Source: CAWFLT01 sp963816795
GTDB taxonomy: Bacteria > Acidobacteriota > Vicinamibacteria > Vicinamibacterales > SCN-69-37
Reading direction: 5' to 3'
NCBI GenBank assembly: GCA_963816795.1
Contig: CAWFLT010000006.1
Span: 696,828 to 760,827 of the forward strand
Length of the DNA: 64,000 nt
Position 1 is the first letter of the stretch; every line of letters begins with the position of its first letter. The position numbers and the translations under genes were made by a program. Below are positions 19,832-29,673 of this stretch, piece after piece. The notes beneath the pieces were generated by a model. That model saw nothing but the letters and a program-made list of their open reading frames with translations, searched no databases and had not been told where the DNA came from.

Positions 19832-21673
19832 CTCGAGCGTGCGCGGGCCCGAACGACGGCACCATCAGCGGCACGGCCGGGTCGCAGCGGTGCATCCGCG
19901 AGAATACGTCGCTGCGATCGACCGGTTGTGGTGGCGCCACCAGGTCCCGCGAGAGGTCGTAGACGTAGACGGTCCGTTGGCCGCGAAACTCCCAGAGCGG
20001 CGTCTCCAGCCGCCGGGTGACGGCCTGGCCGGGAAACCTCCGGCGGAACTCAGGCACTTCCCACTCGTCGAGGAGCGCGTACGACGCGATGCCGCGAGTC
20101 CGCAGCCAGTCGACACCGCGGTCCAGCCAGTCGGGGTCGAGTTGGTCGTAACGCAATGTGAGCCGGCCGACGTAGTACCGCAGGCTGCCGCTGTGCTGCA
20201 TCGTGAAGAAGACGCTCTGCGGCGGGCGTCTCGGCCGCGATGGTTCGCGAGATCGCGACGGATTCACGATCGCGAATCCAGGAGTCGAACGCGCCCCGGC
20301 GCGCGCGATCTCCACGGTGTGCGACGCAGAGCAGGATCGTCGCCCCCGCACCCAGGATCGGCGCCCATCGCCCCGTCCGATGCACCAGGCCGCAGATCAG
20401 GCGGCAAAGCCCAACATCAGCAACGGCCACGACGGGAGCACGAAGCGCAGAAACAGCCAGTCCTCGAAGGCGAGGTAGACGAAGTAGTGGAACCACAACG
20501 CGATCACCGACACACCGAGGAGAACGACCAGCCGCCGGTCCGCGAACCGACGGCCAGAGCCGCCGCGCCGGAACAAGCAGCGCGAGCGCGCCGAGGAGCG
20601 GCCACACTGTCTGCGTCTCGGTGAACCACGAGAAGTAGCGCGGCAGATTGGTCCAGAAGTTCGACCATTCGAACAAGCTGTCGAGCGGTCCATAGCCTGA
20701 CGTGAACGGCGATCCGTACAGGTGGTTGTAGATCAGCGGAATCACGATGAACGCCGGTGCCAGGCCCCAGCGGCAAACGCCAGCAGGCGAACCGCGCGCT
20801 GTCGCCAGCGCGACGCCGTGGGCGACGCGTCGACGATGCAGTACCGCAATCCGATGATGCCGACTCAGGAAGGCGAGATTGGGTCGCACGAGCACCGCCG
20901 CGGCGAACGGCCAGGCCGGTCAGCCAGGCCGAGCGACGCGTCGTCCCGAGCATGCCGTAAAAAGCGAGCGACCAGAGCCCAGCGACCGGCATGTCGCTCA
21001 TCGGCACCATCGCGAAAAAGAGAAACGTCGGACTGCACGCGACGAGGGCGGCCGCGATCACGCCGGCCGTCGGCACGCCGAGCCGATGCCCGAGGCCATA
21101 GGTGCAGGCGACCATGAGCGCCGCGCACAACGGTACGACGAGAAACATCGCACAGTGTCCGCCAACGAGCTTCAGGCCGGCCATCATCAGCGGCAGGCCA
21201 GGAGAGTAGGTGGGGATGACCGTGCCGAAGCCGAACTCTTCCGCCGGCCGGTAGCCGAGCGGCGACGCCGTCCAGTCAGCTTTCGGCCAGGGCAGGTCGG
21301 CCACCCAGGGCTGTGAGACCCGCAACGGTCCGCGAATCCACAGATCGGCCTGACTTGCGTAGCCGTAGGAATCGGCGCCGCCCGGGGCGTTGGTCGAGTA
21401 GATGACCGTGATGACCGCGACCCATCCGATCAGGATTGGCATGACGATCGCCGGACGTGTCACGCGCGACAGCGCCTCGAGTACCCGCGAACGCTGGTCG
21501 GGCGACGCCGTCGCCACAAACACGAGGCTGGCGGCCAGCGCGATCCAGAACGGCTTCGTCGGGTCGTTGCTCGTAATCGTGAGGCCGAAGAGATGGAGGT
21601 CGAACCCGCCGAACAGGATCAACGCGCCAGTCCAGAACCAGAACAGGCCGGCGACGACGAGCGCTGCGGACAT
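19800..21673 (-). CDS. GT39-like polytopic glycosyltransferase, several frameshifts
   Basis: About 620 residues after correction. The N-terminal two-thirds holds many hydrophobic segments (ALVVAGLFWFWTGALILFGG, PAIVMPILIGWVAVITVIYS). An acidic loop between them (NAPGGADSYGYASQADLWIR, then TYSPGLPLMMAGLKLVGG) matches lipid-linked-sugar transferases of the GT39/PMT clan. The later segments (FSWFTETQTVWPLLGALALL, VSVIALWFHYFVYLAFEDWL) and a soluble C-terminal part (LDRGVDWLRTRGIASYALLD) lie in other frames, with changes near 20900, 20600, 20390 and 20250. Start ATG 21673 precedes the first membrane segment. It would transfer a sugar from a polyprenyl carrier at the outer face of the inner membrane; the acceptor is unknown. 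Confidence 0.72.
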
Positions 21674-21740
21674 GCGCCGACATTCTAGCCCGCGCGTTCC
21701 GCGCGGAGGTGCGGCCAGCAGGGCCACGGTCCGGTGTGCT

Positions 21741-21896
21741 AGCCTGCCGGGAGCCTAAGCGGTCTCGTCGACCGCGCGGGGGACCCAGCGGCGCAGCGTG
21801 CGCCATCGGGGCGAATCTCGCCGACGCCCGAGGAGAGCCACGGACCGGCGTGACGAGGAACGACCACCTCGAGCCCGTCAGCTAACCCCGTCGGCG
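21741..21896 (+). promoter_or_regulatory. ydaO-type (c-di-AMP) riboswitch candidate
   Basis: Three conserved blocks of the ydaO/yuaA aptamer appear in the right order. They are CGGGGGACC at 21777-21785, CGGGGCGAATCT at 21807-21818 and CCCGTCAGCTAACCCCG at 21874-21890. The last matches the family hallmark CCCGNCAGCUAAC. GCGGTC/GACCGC (21760-21765 and 21771-21775 plus flank) forms a hairpin in the first arm, and GCCGGG near 21744 can pair with the terminal GTCGGC. The ribosome site GGAGG at 21899-21903 follows at once, and the GTG of an APC transporter is at 21908. The layout suggests that c-di-AMP binding hides the ribosome site and lowers translation. Confidence 0.82.
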
Positions 21897-21907
21897 TAGG
21901 AGGTCGA

Positions 21908-23809
21908 GTGTCCCGAGTCCCGCCGCGCCCGGCACGATCGCTCGGCCGCTGGCTGCTCGCCGATCATCATGCATCTGCCGCCGGCGCGCATCGATCGACG
22001 TCACCCTGGTGGCAGGTCATGTGTCTCACCGGCGTCGACTACTTCTCGACGCTTGGCTACCAGCCCGGGATCGCCTTCGCGGCCGCCGGTTTCCTCTCGC
22101 CGTTCGCCACACTGATTCTCGTCCTGCTGACGATCGTCGGCGCGCTGCCGGTCTACCGCCGCATCGCGGTCCTCAGCCCGTACGGGCAAGGCAGCCTGTC
22201 CGTGCTGGAAGAACGGTTGCCGCAGTGGCGCGGCAAGGGGCTGGTGCTTGTCCTGCTCGGGTTCGCGGCCACCGCCTTCATCATCACGATCACGATGTCA
22301 GCGGCCGACGCCACCGCCCACATCATCGAGAACCCGCTCACGCCCGGCTGGTTGCAGCATCCCGTCGGCGTGACCTTCCTGCTGCTGGCGGCGCTCGGGG
22401 CCATCTTCCTGCGTGGCTTTCGCGAAGCGATCTGGGTGGCGGTCGCGCTCGTGGCCGCGTTTCTGGTCGTCAACATCATCGTCATCGCGTGGGAGCTGGT
22501 GCTGCTGTGGCGGCACCCGGCGGCCTTCTCGGACTGGACGCGCAACCTCTTCGCTCAGCAAGGCAGCCTGAGCATGATCGTGGTGATGTCGCTCGTCATG
22601 TTTCCAAAGCTGGCGCTCGGCCTCTCCGGCTTTGAAACGGGCGTCGCGGTCATGCCGCTCGTGCGCGGCGAGGGCAAGACGCCTGACGAGATCCTCCAGT
22701 CGCGCATCGCCAACACGCAGAAGCTGCTCGGGACGGCGGCGTTCATCATGAGCGTGCTGCTGATCGGCAGCTCCCTCGTGACGACGACGATGATTCCACC
22801 GGAAGAATTCGCGCGCGGCGGGCGGGCGGAAGGACGGGCGCTCGCGTTTCTGGCCCATCGTGACATCGGCGAGCCGTTCGCGACCTTGTACGACCTGGCG
22901 ACGATCGGCACGCTGTGGTTCGCGGGGTCGTCGGCGCTGGCGGGCCTGCTCAACCTCGTGCCGCAGTACCTGCCGCGCTACGGGATGGCGCCGGACTGGG
23001 CGCGCGCCACTCGCCCGCTCGTGCTCCTGTTGACCGGCGTCTGCCTGGTCGTCACCGTGATCTTCGAAGCCGACGTCACGGCGCAGGCCGGCGCCTATGC
23101 GACTGGCGTACTGGCACTCATGACGTCGGCGGCTCTCGCCGTGGCCATCGGTCTGCCGCGCCAGCGCTGGTATTTCGCGCCGATCGCCATCATCTTCGCC
23201 TACACGACGCTCGTCAATGTCTACGAGCAGCCCGAAGGCATTCAGATCGCGGGCTGGTTCATCATCTCCATCATTGGCGCGTCGCTCGTGTCACGCGTCA
23301 TGCGCTCGACGGAGGTTCGCATCGAGAGCGTCGAATACGACGCCACGGCGGGCCGGTTCGTGAACGATGCGGTCGGCCAGCAGGCCATCCGCATCATCGC
23401 CAGCCGCCCAAACACCGGATCGCCCGAAGAATACGCGCGCAAGTTCGCGGCGGCCCGCGATTCGCATCATCTGCCTAACGAAGGCTGCCTGTTCCTCGAA
23501 GTCAAACCCGGCGATGCCTCCGATTTCACGGGGCGGCTCGCCGTCGTCGGCGTCGAGATCGGCGGCTTTCGCATCCTGCGCTGCAGCAGCCCCGCCGTGC
23601 CGAACGCAATCGCCGGTCTGCTACTTGATCTTCGAGATCGAACCGATGCGATTCCGCACGCCTATTTCGGCTGGACCGAGGGCAACCCGATCGCGTATCT
23701 CCTCAAGTTCCTCGCGTTCGGTGAGGGAGATACGGCCCCGGTGTGCCGCGAAGTGCTGAGGAAAGCCGAGCCTGACCCGGTCCGGCGTCCGCGCATCCAC
23801 GTCGGCTGA
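21908..23809 (+). CDS. APC-superfamily transporter, probable potassium or osmolyte importer under c-di-AMP control
   Basis: A 633-residue inner-membrane protein with about 12 hydrophobic segments in residues 35-460 and a cytoplasmic C-terminal domain of about 170 residues. The first segment region (VMCLTGVDYFSTLGYQPGIA) has the broken-helix pattern of APC transporters; GLSGFETGVAVMPLVRGEG is a second conserved part. It resembles the group around KimA (formerly YdaO), a potassium importer of Bacillus whose mRNA carries a c-di-AMP riboswitch. The same riboswitch type is found directly upstream here, which favours potassium or a compatible solute as substrate over ordinary amino acids. Start GTG 21908 follows GGAGG. 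The gene is intact. Confidence 0.88.
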   Translation: MSRVPPRPARSLGRWLLADHHASAAGAHRSTSPWWQVMCLTGVDYFSTLGYQPGIAFAAAGFLSPFATLILVLLTIVGALPVYRRIAVLSPYGQGSLSVLEERLPQWRGKGLVLVLLGFAATAFIITITMSAADATAHIIENPLTPGWLQHPVGVTFLLLAALGAIFLRGFREAIWVAVALVAAFLVVNIIVIAWELVLLWRHPAAFSDWTRNLFAQQGSLSMIVVMSLVMFPKLALGLSGFETGVAVMPLVRGEGKTPDEILQSRIANTQKLLGTAAFIMSVLLIGSSLVTTTMIPPEEFARGGRAEGRALAFLAHRDIGEPFATLYDLATIGTLWFAGSSALAGLLNLVPQYLPRYGMAPDWARATRPLVLLLTGVCLVVTVIFEADVTAQAGAYATGVLALMTSAALAVAIGLPRQRWYFAPIAIIFAYTTLVNVYEQPEGIQIAGWFIISIIGASLVSRVMRSTEVRIESVEYDATAGRFVNDAVGQQAIRIIASRPNTGSPEEYARKFAAARDSHHLPNEGCLFLEVKPGDASDFTGRLAVVGVEIGGFRILRCSSPAVPNAIAGLLLDLRDRTDAIPHAYFGWTEGNPIAYLLKFLAFGEGDTAPVCREVLRKAEPDPVRRPRIHVG

Positions 23810-23831
23810 ACAGCCGCTCATGGCAACGTAG

Positions 23832-23884
23832 GGCGGGCCGGGGTTAAGGCCCGCCAACTGCACGCGGATTGCAGCCCAATCCGC
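23832..23884. repeat. Two REP-like hairpins
   Basis: GGCGGGCC at 23832-23839 pairs with GGCCCGCC at 23848-23855 across a GGGTTAA-type loop. GCGGATTG at 23864-23871 pairs with CAATCCGC at 23877-23884. The first is preceded by GTAG and resembles the hairpin at 27036-27058. They lie between the transporter and the second receptor. Confidence 0.7.
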
Positions 23885-23936
23885 GCTACGCGTTGGAATG
23901 CTATAAGCAATCCACGGTAGGCCCCCCTCCGTAGGG

Positions 23937-26285
23937 ATGGTCATGGTCGTTTTGCGATTGCTGCGGTGCGTGGTCGTGCTGTTCTCCGTCTGGCGATGCG
24001 CTGCCCTCGCGCAACAGCCGTCGATGGCCGGCCGGGTGGGCGACGAAACCGGCGGTGGACTGCCGGGCGTGTCGGTCCAAGCGGCCTCGACTGACGGGAA
24101 GACGACGCGCATCGTCACAACGAACGAGACGGGGCACTACCAGTTCGAGAGCCTCCCGGCTGGCCGGTACGACGTCACGTTCTCGGAAATGAACTTCGCG
24201 AGCGTCCGCCGGCGCAATGTCATCGTGCCCGCGACCGGAGCCGGACCACGCGTCGACGCGATTCTGCAGGTCGCGCTCTCCGCCCAGGTCGTGGTGACAG
24301 GCCTGCGTACCTTCAGAAACCTCGCGGACCTGGACCGGCCGTCGGAAAACCTGGTCGGCGTGGCGGGCGCCGCGAGCGAAGGCGCGGTGACCGGCGCGCA
24401 GATCGCGGCTCGGCCGATCATGCGCTCGGCGAAGTGCTCGAAGCGGTGCCGGGCGTCATCATCAGCCAGCACAGCGGCGAGGGCAAGGCGAACCAGTACT
24501 ACCTGCGCGGCTTCAACCTCGATCACGGCACCGACTTCGCCACGACGGTCGCCGGCATGCCGGTGAATCTGCCGACGCACGCGCACGGCCAGGGGTATGC
24601 GGACGCCAACTTCCTCATCCCCGAGCTCGTCACCGGCGTCCAGTTCCGCAAGGGACCGTACTACGCCGACACCGGCGACTTCTCGGCCGCCGGCGCGGCC
24701 AACATCAACTACGCGAACGTGCTCGACCAGTCGATCGCCAGCGTGAGCGTCGGCCAGGACGGCTGGTCACGCGCGCTCTTTGCGGCATCACCACGTGTGG
24801 CCGGCGGGCACTTGCTGGCGGCACTCGAGCTCAATCACAACGACGGCCCCTGGGAGCGCCCGGACGACTATCGGCACGTCAACGGCATCGTGCGTTTCAG
24901 TCGCGGCACGCCACGCAATGCGTTCTCGATCACGGCCCTTGGCTATCAGAGCGACTGGAACTCGACCGATCAGGTCCCGCAGCGCGCGGTCGACCGCGGG
25001 ACGATCTCGCGCTTCGGAGCGATCGATCCGACCGCTGGCGGACGTACGGCGCGGTACAGCGGTGTCGGCGACTACCAGCACACCACCGATCGGACGCTCA
25101 CTCGCGCATCAGCATTCGTGTCCAAGTACCGGCTGAATCTCTTCTCGAACTTCACGTATGCGCTCGACGATCCGGAGGCGGGCGATCAGTTCGAGCAGGC
25201 CGACCGCCGCTGGCTGGCGGGGGCGCGCCTGAGCCACAAGCGCCAGGTTCGCTCTGGCGATCGATCCGGCGAGAACACGTTCGGCCTCGACGTTCGTCAT
25301 GACGACATCTCCGCGGTCGGCCTCTATCGCACGTCCGCGCAGCGGCGGCTGGACACGACACGCGAGGATGCGGTGATGCAGACGTCTGTCGGGCTCTTCG
25401 CCGAGAACGCGATGCGCTGGACACCGTGGCTCCGCACCACGACCGGTCTGCGGTTCGACCGCTATCGGCTTCAATGTGCGGTCCGATGCGCCGGTCAACT
25501 CGGGCATCGCGACGGCGGGTCTGCTCAGCCCAAAAGCCAGCGTGGTGCTCGGCCCGTGGCGCGCCACCGAGCTCTACCTGAACGCCGGCACCGGGTTTCA
25601 CAGCAACGACGCACGCGGCTCGACGATCACCATCGACCCGGCGACCGGCCACCCTGCCGAACGCGTGACGCCGCTCGTGCGCGCGACGGGCGCGGAGGTC
25701 GGCTTCCGATCGGTCGTGATTCCACGGGTGCAGACGACGGTCGCCCTCTGGCAGTTGACGCTCGACTCGGAGTTGCTCTTCGCGGGCGATGCCGGAACGA
25801 CGGAAGCGAGTCGCCCGAGCCACCGCTATGGCCTCGAGTGGTCGAGCTACGTCCGGTTGCCGAACTCGTTCGCGGCGGATGCGGACGTCGCCTGGTCACA
25901 TGCGCGGTTTTCCGACGCCGACCCCGCCGGGAATCGGATTCCCGGCGCCCCCAACCTGATCGTGTCGGCCGGCCTGACCGCGGAAGCGATCGGCCAGGCC
26001 TTCGGCAGCATCCGGTTCCGCTACTTCGGCCGCCGGCCGCTCGTCGAAGACGGCCGTGTCATGTCCAGCGCGACCGGTCTCGTCAACGCCCAGATCGGCT
26101 ACCACGTTCGGCAGAATCTGCATCTGATGGTGGACGTCTTCAATCTCTTGAACGCGACGGCCAGCGACATCGACTATTTCTATGCATCGCGGCTGCCAGG
26201 CGAACCCGCTGGCGGCATCGATGATCTCCACAGTCACCCGGCGCCGCCGAGAACGGCGCGGCTGGTCGTCCGCGTGCAGTTCTAG
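23937..26285 (+). CDS. TonB-dependent receptor with N-terminal carboxypeptidase-regulatory-like domain, two frameshifts
   Basis: About 780 residues. A signal peptide (VVVLFSVWRCAALAQ) is followed by a carboxypeptidase-regulatory-like domain (SMAGRVGDETGGGLPGVSVQ ... SLPAGRYDVTFSEMNF), a plug (LEAVPGVIISQHSGEGKANQ, YYLRGFNLDHGTDFATTVAG, GMPVNLPTHAHGQGYADANF) and a barrel ending APPRTARLVVRVQF. The plug text LRGFNLDHGTDF and NLPTHAHGQGY is typical of classic metal- or small-ligand receptors, unlike the Oar-like receptor at 12.6 kb. Frames change near 24425 and 25470. The C-terminus overlaps by four bases with the end of the convergent gene. The substrate is not assignable. Confidence 0.9.
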
Positions 26286-26974
26286 CGGCTACGCACCGTA
26301 AAGTTCCTGAACGCCGTGACCGAATCGCGCTTGGTCCAGAGCCCGACGCGGCCGGAGATGTCCGCGCTGTGCGTGTAGTCGACCACCAGATCCGTGCCGA
26401 CCTGGCCGGAAATCTTCCGGCCGGTGATCGTGACGGCGATCGGATGCCAGACGTTCTTCGCCAGTTGCGTATGCTTCGCTCCGTGCTCGATCACCCGGCG
26501 TTGTCCTTCGCTGTAACTCCAGACAGCGACATTCCCGTCTTTCGTGTTGTACCGCACGAACAGGTAGTCGCCTGTCGGCTTGAGGTCGAACGCAATCCCT
26601 GCCGTCTGGTCGGACTCGCCCGCAATCAGTTTGAACTCGCTCGAGATCGTCCCCGCCGTGAACGACGCGGTGGCGGTCCAGACCGAAAGCGGAAAGGCGC
26701 CCGGCGCGGTGACGTTGGCGATGAAAGCGTCAGACGGTGCCCGAAACAACGCGGCACCGGCAGCCGTCGCTTCGGCAGTCGTGTGCGTGCCGCTCCACGT
26801 GGTGCCATCGGCGATCCATTCGCCGCCCTCGCCGGCCGACCATGCCCCGACGACCGCGTGAAACGGACGGCGGCGCTCCTGCGCCGACGCCTCGGTCTCC
26901 TGGAACGCCCCGCCGAAGAGCGCTGGCCCGACCGAGGCCAGACTGACGATCAACGCACGACGCGCACGATGCAT
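26282..26974 (-). CDS. Exported jelly-roll (concanavalin-like) protein
   Basis: A 230-residue protein starting at ATG 26974 with a signal peptide (ALIVSLASVGPALFGGAFQE). The mature part shows the pattern of DUF1080/LamG-type sandwiches: TASFTAGTISSEFKLIAGES, AGIAFDLKPTGDYLFVRYNT, WHPIAVTITGRKISGQVGTD, and a terminal SGRVGLWTKRDSVTAFRNFT. Such domains bind or cleave carbohydrates; no catalytic residues can be named. It follows a DUF2490 gene on the same strand and may be in one transcript with it. Confidence 0.72.
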   Translation of the reverse strand: MHRARRALIVSLASVGPALFGGAFQETEASAQERRRPFHAVVGAWSAGEGGEWIADGTTWSGTHTTAEATAAGAALFRAPSDAFIANVTAPGAFPLSVWTATASFTAGTISSEFKLIAGESDQTAGIAFDLKPTGDYLFVRYNTKDGNVAVWSYSEGQRRVIEHGAKHTQLAKNVWHPIAVTITGRKISGQVGTDLVVDYTHSADISGRVGLWTKRDSVTAFRNFTVRSR

Positions 26975-27000
26975 GCTTCCGCTCCCCCGAATGTGACAAC

Positions 27001-27058
27001 GGCGGCTCACAGCCCGAGCCGCCCTACGTACGTAGCGCGGCCCGGGTTGGGGGCCGCG
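27001..27058. repeat. Two REP-like hairpins
   Basis: GGCGGCTC-ACAGCCC-GAGCCGCC at 27001-27023 and CGCGGCCC-GGGTTGG-GGGCCGCG at 27036-27058 are perfect 8-bp stems. The second shares the GTAG lead and GGGTT loop with the hairpin at 23832. They lie between two genes of the same strand. Confidence 0.7.
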
Positions 27059-27062
27059 GCCG

Positions 27063-27764
27063 CTAGAACGCCAGCGTCACCGTCGCCGACAGTACATGAT
27101 TCATCCGGTCAGGCAGCGCGTGACCATTGATCAGCCGATTGAGATAGCCGGTCTCGAGCCGCACGGTCGCGCTGAAGGCCTGGCTGATCCCGGCAAAGAT
27201 GCGGTGCTGGTCAAACCCCTTGCCTGTCAAGGTCGTCTGCCGCAAGTGCGCGGTCACCTCGTCGGAGAAGACCAGCGAAGTATGGCTGCCGGTCGTCAGG
27301 GGCCGGGTGTAGCGAATCAGGCCGCGAATGCGCCAGGCGAGACCGCTGTTGTTCTCGATGGCACGCTCCTCGATACGCCCGCGGACCGACAGGTTCCCGG
27401 CGTGGACGCGTGAGGCCCACACGTATTGTTGATACAGCCGATGCTCCTGGCGGACACCGCCGGAGGCGGGGAAGGTCGGCGTCTCCGCATACCCCAGCCA
27501 GATGCTGGACTTTCGCGTGAGGTCGTACCCGACGATGGGCCGCACGGCAAAGAGATCGACCTCGTTCACACCGTCACGCGTCCGCAACTGCGTCTCGACC
27601 TGCCAACGCCAGGCAGACGACGTGCCGCTGCGTTCCTGCAGCGTGAAGCCAACCCAGACGCGTTCGTCGGTCATCAATTGGGCCGACGCCTGTGCCGGCA
27701 TGGCTGCGATGACCGCGGCGGCTGACAACGTCATCCAGAGAGCTATCTGACATCCATGTCTCAC
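27063..27764 (-). CDS. DUF2490 outer-membrane-like protein
   Basis: A 233-residue exported protein. A signal peptide (MTLSAAAVIAAMPAQASAQ) is followed by repeated amphipathic beta strands with aromatic ends (DERVWVGFTLQERSGTSSAW, RPIVGYDLTRKSSIWLGYAE, QHRIFAGISQAFSATVRLET) and a terminal VLSATVTLAF with a final Phe, as in outer-membrane barrels. This matches the DUF2490 family, predicted small beta-barrels of unknown function. The ATG at 27764 is the only start that keeps the signal peptide. Confidence 0.8.
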   Translation of the reverse strand: MRHGCQIALWMTLSAAAVIAAMPAQASAQLMTDERVWVGFTLQERSGTSSAWRWQVETQLRTRDGVNEVDLFAVRPIVGYDLTRKSSIWLGYAETPTFPASGGVRQEHRLYQQYVWASRVHAGNLSVRGRIEERAIENNSGLAWRIRGLIRYTRPLTTGSHTSLVFSDEVTAHLRQTTLTGKGFDQHRIFAGISQAFSATVRLETGYLNRLINGHALPDRMNHVLSATVTLAF

Positions 27765-27801
27765 GCGCCGACACTATAGCGCGCCGGCTGTCCGCGGCGC
27801 G

Positions 27802-28500
27802 TCACCTTACCCGGATGTTGCGAAATTCAATCGGCGCGCCTTCCGCTTCGAGGCAGAGATAGCCCTCACGCGGATCCGCGTCCTGGCCGCCGGAGACTTC
27901 CTCACCGTTGACCCACAGCCTGACCTCGCCGGCAATCGCGCGGACGTAGTACTGGTTCCACTCACCTGCGCCACGGCTGAGTGATTTCTTTGGAAAGCTG
28001 CGCAGGCCATTCGGCGAGCGCGGCGCGAACGGCGTCAGCTTCGATCGGCCGACCGCGAAGACGTCGCCGTGGGTCGTGAACCAATCCCCTTTCCGTCCGC
28101 TACGCGCCTCGTACTGGTCGCGGAACGCGTGATCGAGCATCTGGATCTCGATGCCGAGATCGGGCAGTACGCCGGGCGCAAGTCCACGCAGCGCCGATTC
28201 AGGGACCCAGAGGAATACGCCGGAGTTGCCACCCGGCTGGAGGTGGCGCCACTCGATCAGGAGCTCGACGTTCGTGAAGGATTGCGCCGTGCGCAGGACG
28301 CCGATCGGCACGCCGGTCGAGACGAGCAGGTCACCTCGCCAGGTCCAGGTGTCCGGCGTGTCGTTGACCCGCACGAAGTCGGCCGGGCGGAGCGTGCGCC
28401 ATCCCGGCTCGGCGCCGGTTGGCGGCGCGCCCGCCGCCTGTTCGGGCCGCGGCGCCGGCCATGCGAGAGCAGCGAGGGCGACGAGCGCCACAGCGCGCAT
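27802..28500 (-). CDS. 3-keto-disaccharide hydrolase-like (DUF1080) exported protein
   Basis: A 232-residue protein with an N-terminal signal (MRAVALVALAALAWPAPRPE). The DUF1080 sandwich is clear: ADFVRVNDTPDTWTWRGDLL, VELLIEWRHLQPGGNSGVFL, LGIEIQMLDHAFRDQYEARS, then GEWNQYYVRAIAGEVRLWVN and GYLCLEAEGAPIEFRNIRVR. Members of this family include periplasmic enzymes that hydrolyse 3-keto-glycosides, and others that only bind sugars. Start ATG 28500 leaves only 23 bases to the divergent gene at 28524, which is unusually tight for two promoters. Confidence 0.85.
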   Translation of the reverse strand: MRAVALVALAALAWPAPRPEQAAGAPPTGAEPGWRTLRPADFVRVNDTPDTWTWRGDLLVSTGVPIGVLRTAQSFTNVELLIEWRHLQPGGNSGVFLWVPESALRGLAPGVLPDLGIEIQMLDHAFRDQYEARSGRKGDWFTTHGDVFAVGRSKLTPFAPRSPNGLRSFPKKSLSRGAGEWNQYYVRAIAGEVRLWVNGEEVSGGQDADPREGYLCLEAEGAPIEFRNIRVR

Positions 28501-28523
28501 CGACAGAGGATACACTTGGGACG

Positions 28524-29633
28524 ATGATCGCCGGGTCTCGCGTGCGACGCGTCCTGATGCTGGCGGTCTTCGCGTCTGCCCTCGCCGCCGCCGCAGCCTC
28601 GACGCCCGCAGCACAGGTCCCCGCCACGTCGACGTTCGCGGCGGAGATCGCCGCGCTGTCCGAGCCGGGCGGGTACTTCGATACCGACAACCTCATCTCC
28701 AACGAACGGTCGTACCTGCATGTGATTCCCGACCTCGCTGCGGCGAAGGTTCGCGGCGGCGCCTACATCGGCGTCGGGCCCGATCAGAACTTCTCGTACC
28801 TCGCCCACGTGCGGCCGGCCGTCGCGTTCATGCTCGACATCCGTCGCGACAATCTGCTCTTGCATCTGCTCTTCAAGACGCTCTTCGGGATGTCCCGGAC
28901 GCGGGTCGAGTATCTGGCGCTGCTGCTGGGGCGTCCGGTGCCTGACCCAATCGCGGGCTGGGAAGGCCGGCCGATCGACGCGATCGTCTCGTATCTCGAC
29001 GGCACACGGCCGTTGGCGCCCGCCGCAGTGGCGGCGCTGCGCAACCGCGTCGACGAGCGGCTGTCGGCGCTCGGATTGCCCTTGTCGGCGGCCGACCGGC
29101 AGACGATCGCGAGCTTTCATCAGCAGTTCATCGCCGCCGGCTTGTCACTGCAGTTTCACAGCGCCGGGCGCGCTCCGCAGTTCGACTACCCGACCTATCG
29201 CGACTTGATCCTCGAAGTCGATCGTGGCGGCCAGCGGCGAAGTTTCCTCGCAGCGGAAGCCGATTTTCAGTTCGTCAAGAATCTCCAGGATCGCGATCTC
29301 GTCATTCCCGTCGTCGGGAATCTCGCCGGGTCGTCCGCGCTCGCCGCGATCGGCAAGGCGATCGCGAAGCGTGGCGAGCGGCTCTCGGCCTTCTACTCGT
29401 CGAACGTCGAGTACTACCTGTTTCGCGACGACAGTTTCGGACGGTTCATCGCCAATCTCTCAAAGGTGCCGCGCACCGACAATGCGGTCGTCATCCGCAG
29501 CGTCTTCAGCGGCGGGACGCGTGTCCCGGGCTACAACAGCGCGTCCTTGATTCAGCCCATCGGCGCACTCGTCGACGGATTCGCGCGCGGGCAGTTCGGT
29601 CAGTACTGGCAGCTCACCGGCCCGGGCCGCTGA
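28524..29633 (+). CDS. Conserved exported protein of unknown function
   Basis: A 369-residue protein. A hydrophobic signal (LMLAVFASALAAAAASTPAA) precedes the conserved text EPGGYFDTDNLISNERSYLH and GGAYIGVGPDQNFSYLAHVR. Later conserved parts are PTYRDLILEVDRGGQRRSFL, IPVVGNLAGSSALAAIGKAI and FYSSNVEYYLFRDDSFGRFI. I recall similar proteins annotated only as the LIC_10091 family; the motif layout (GPDQNFSY, LDIRRDN, SNVEYYL) hints at a methyltransferase-like fold, but this is weak inference. It is divergent from the DUF1080 gene and stands alone. Confidence 0.72.
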   Translation: MIAGSRVRRVLMLAVFASALAAAAASTPAAQVPATSTFAAEIAALSEPGGYFDTDNLISNERSYLHVIPDLAAAKVRGGAYIGVGPDQNFSYLAHVRPAVAFMLDIRRDNLLLHLLFKTLFGMSRTRVEYLALLLGRPVPDPIAGWEGRPIDAIVSYLDGTRPLAPAAVAALRNRVDERLSALGLPLSAADRQTIASFHQQFIAAGLSLQFHSAGRAPQFDYPTYRDLILEVDRGGQRRSFLAAEADFQFVKNLQDRDLVIPVVGNLAGSSALAAIGKAIAKRGERLSAFYSSNVEYYLFRDDSFGRFIANLSKVPRTDNAVVIRSVFSGGTRVPGYNSASLIQPIGALVDGFARGQFGQYWQLTGPGR

Positions 29634-29673
29634 AGTTCGCCGGTCGCACGCGAAGACAGGCTCAACCGCCCAG

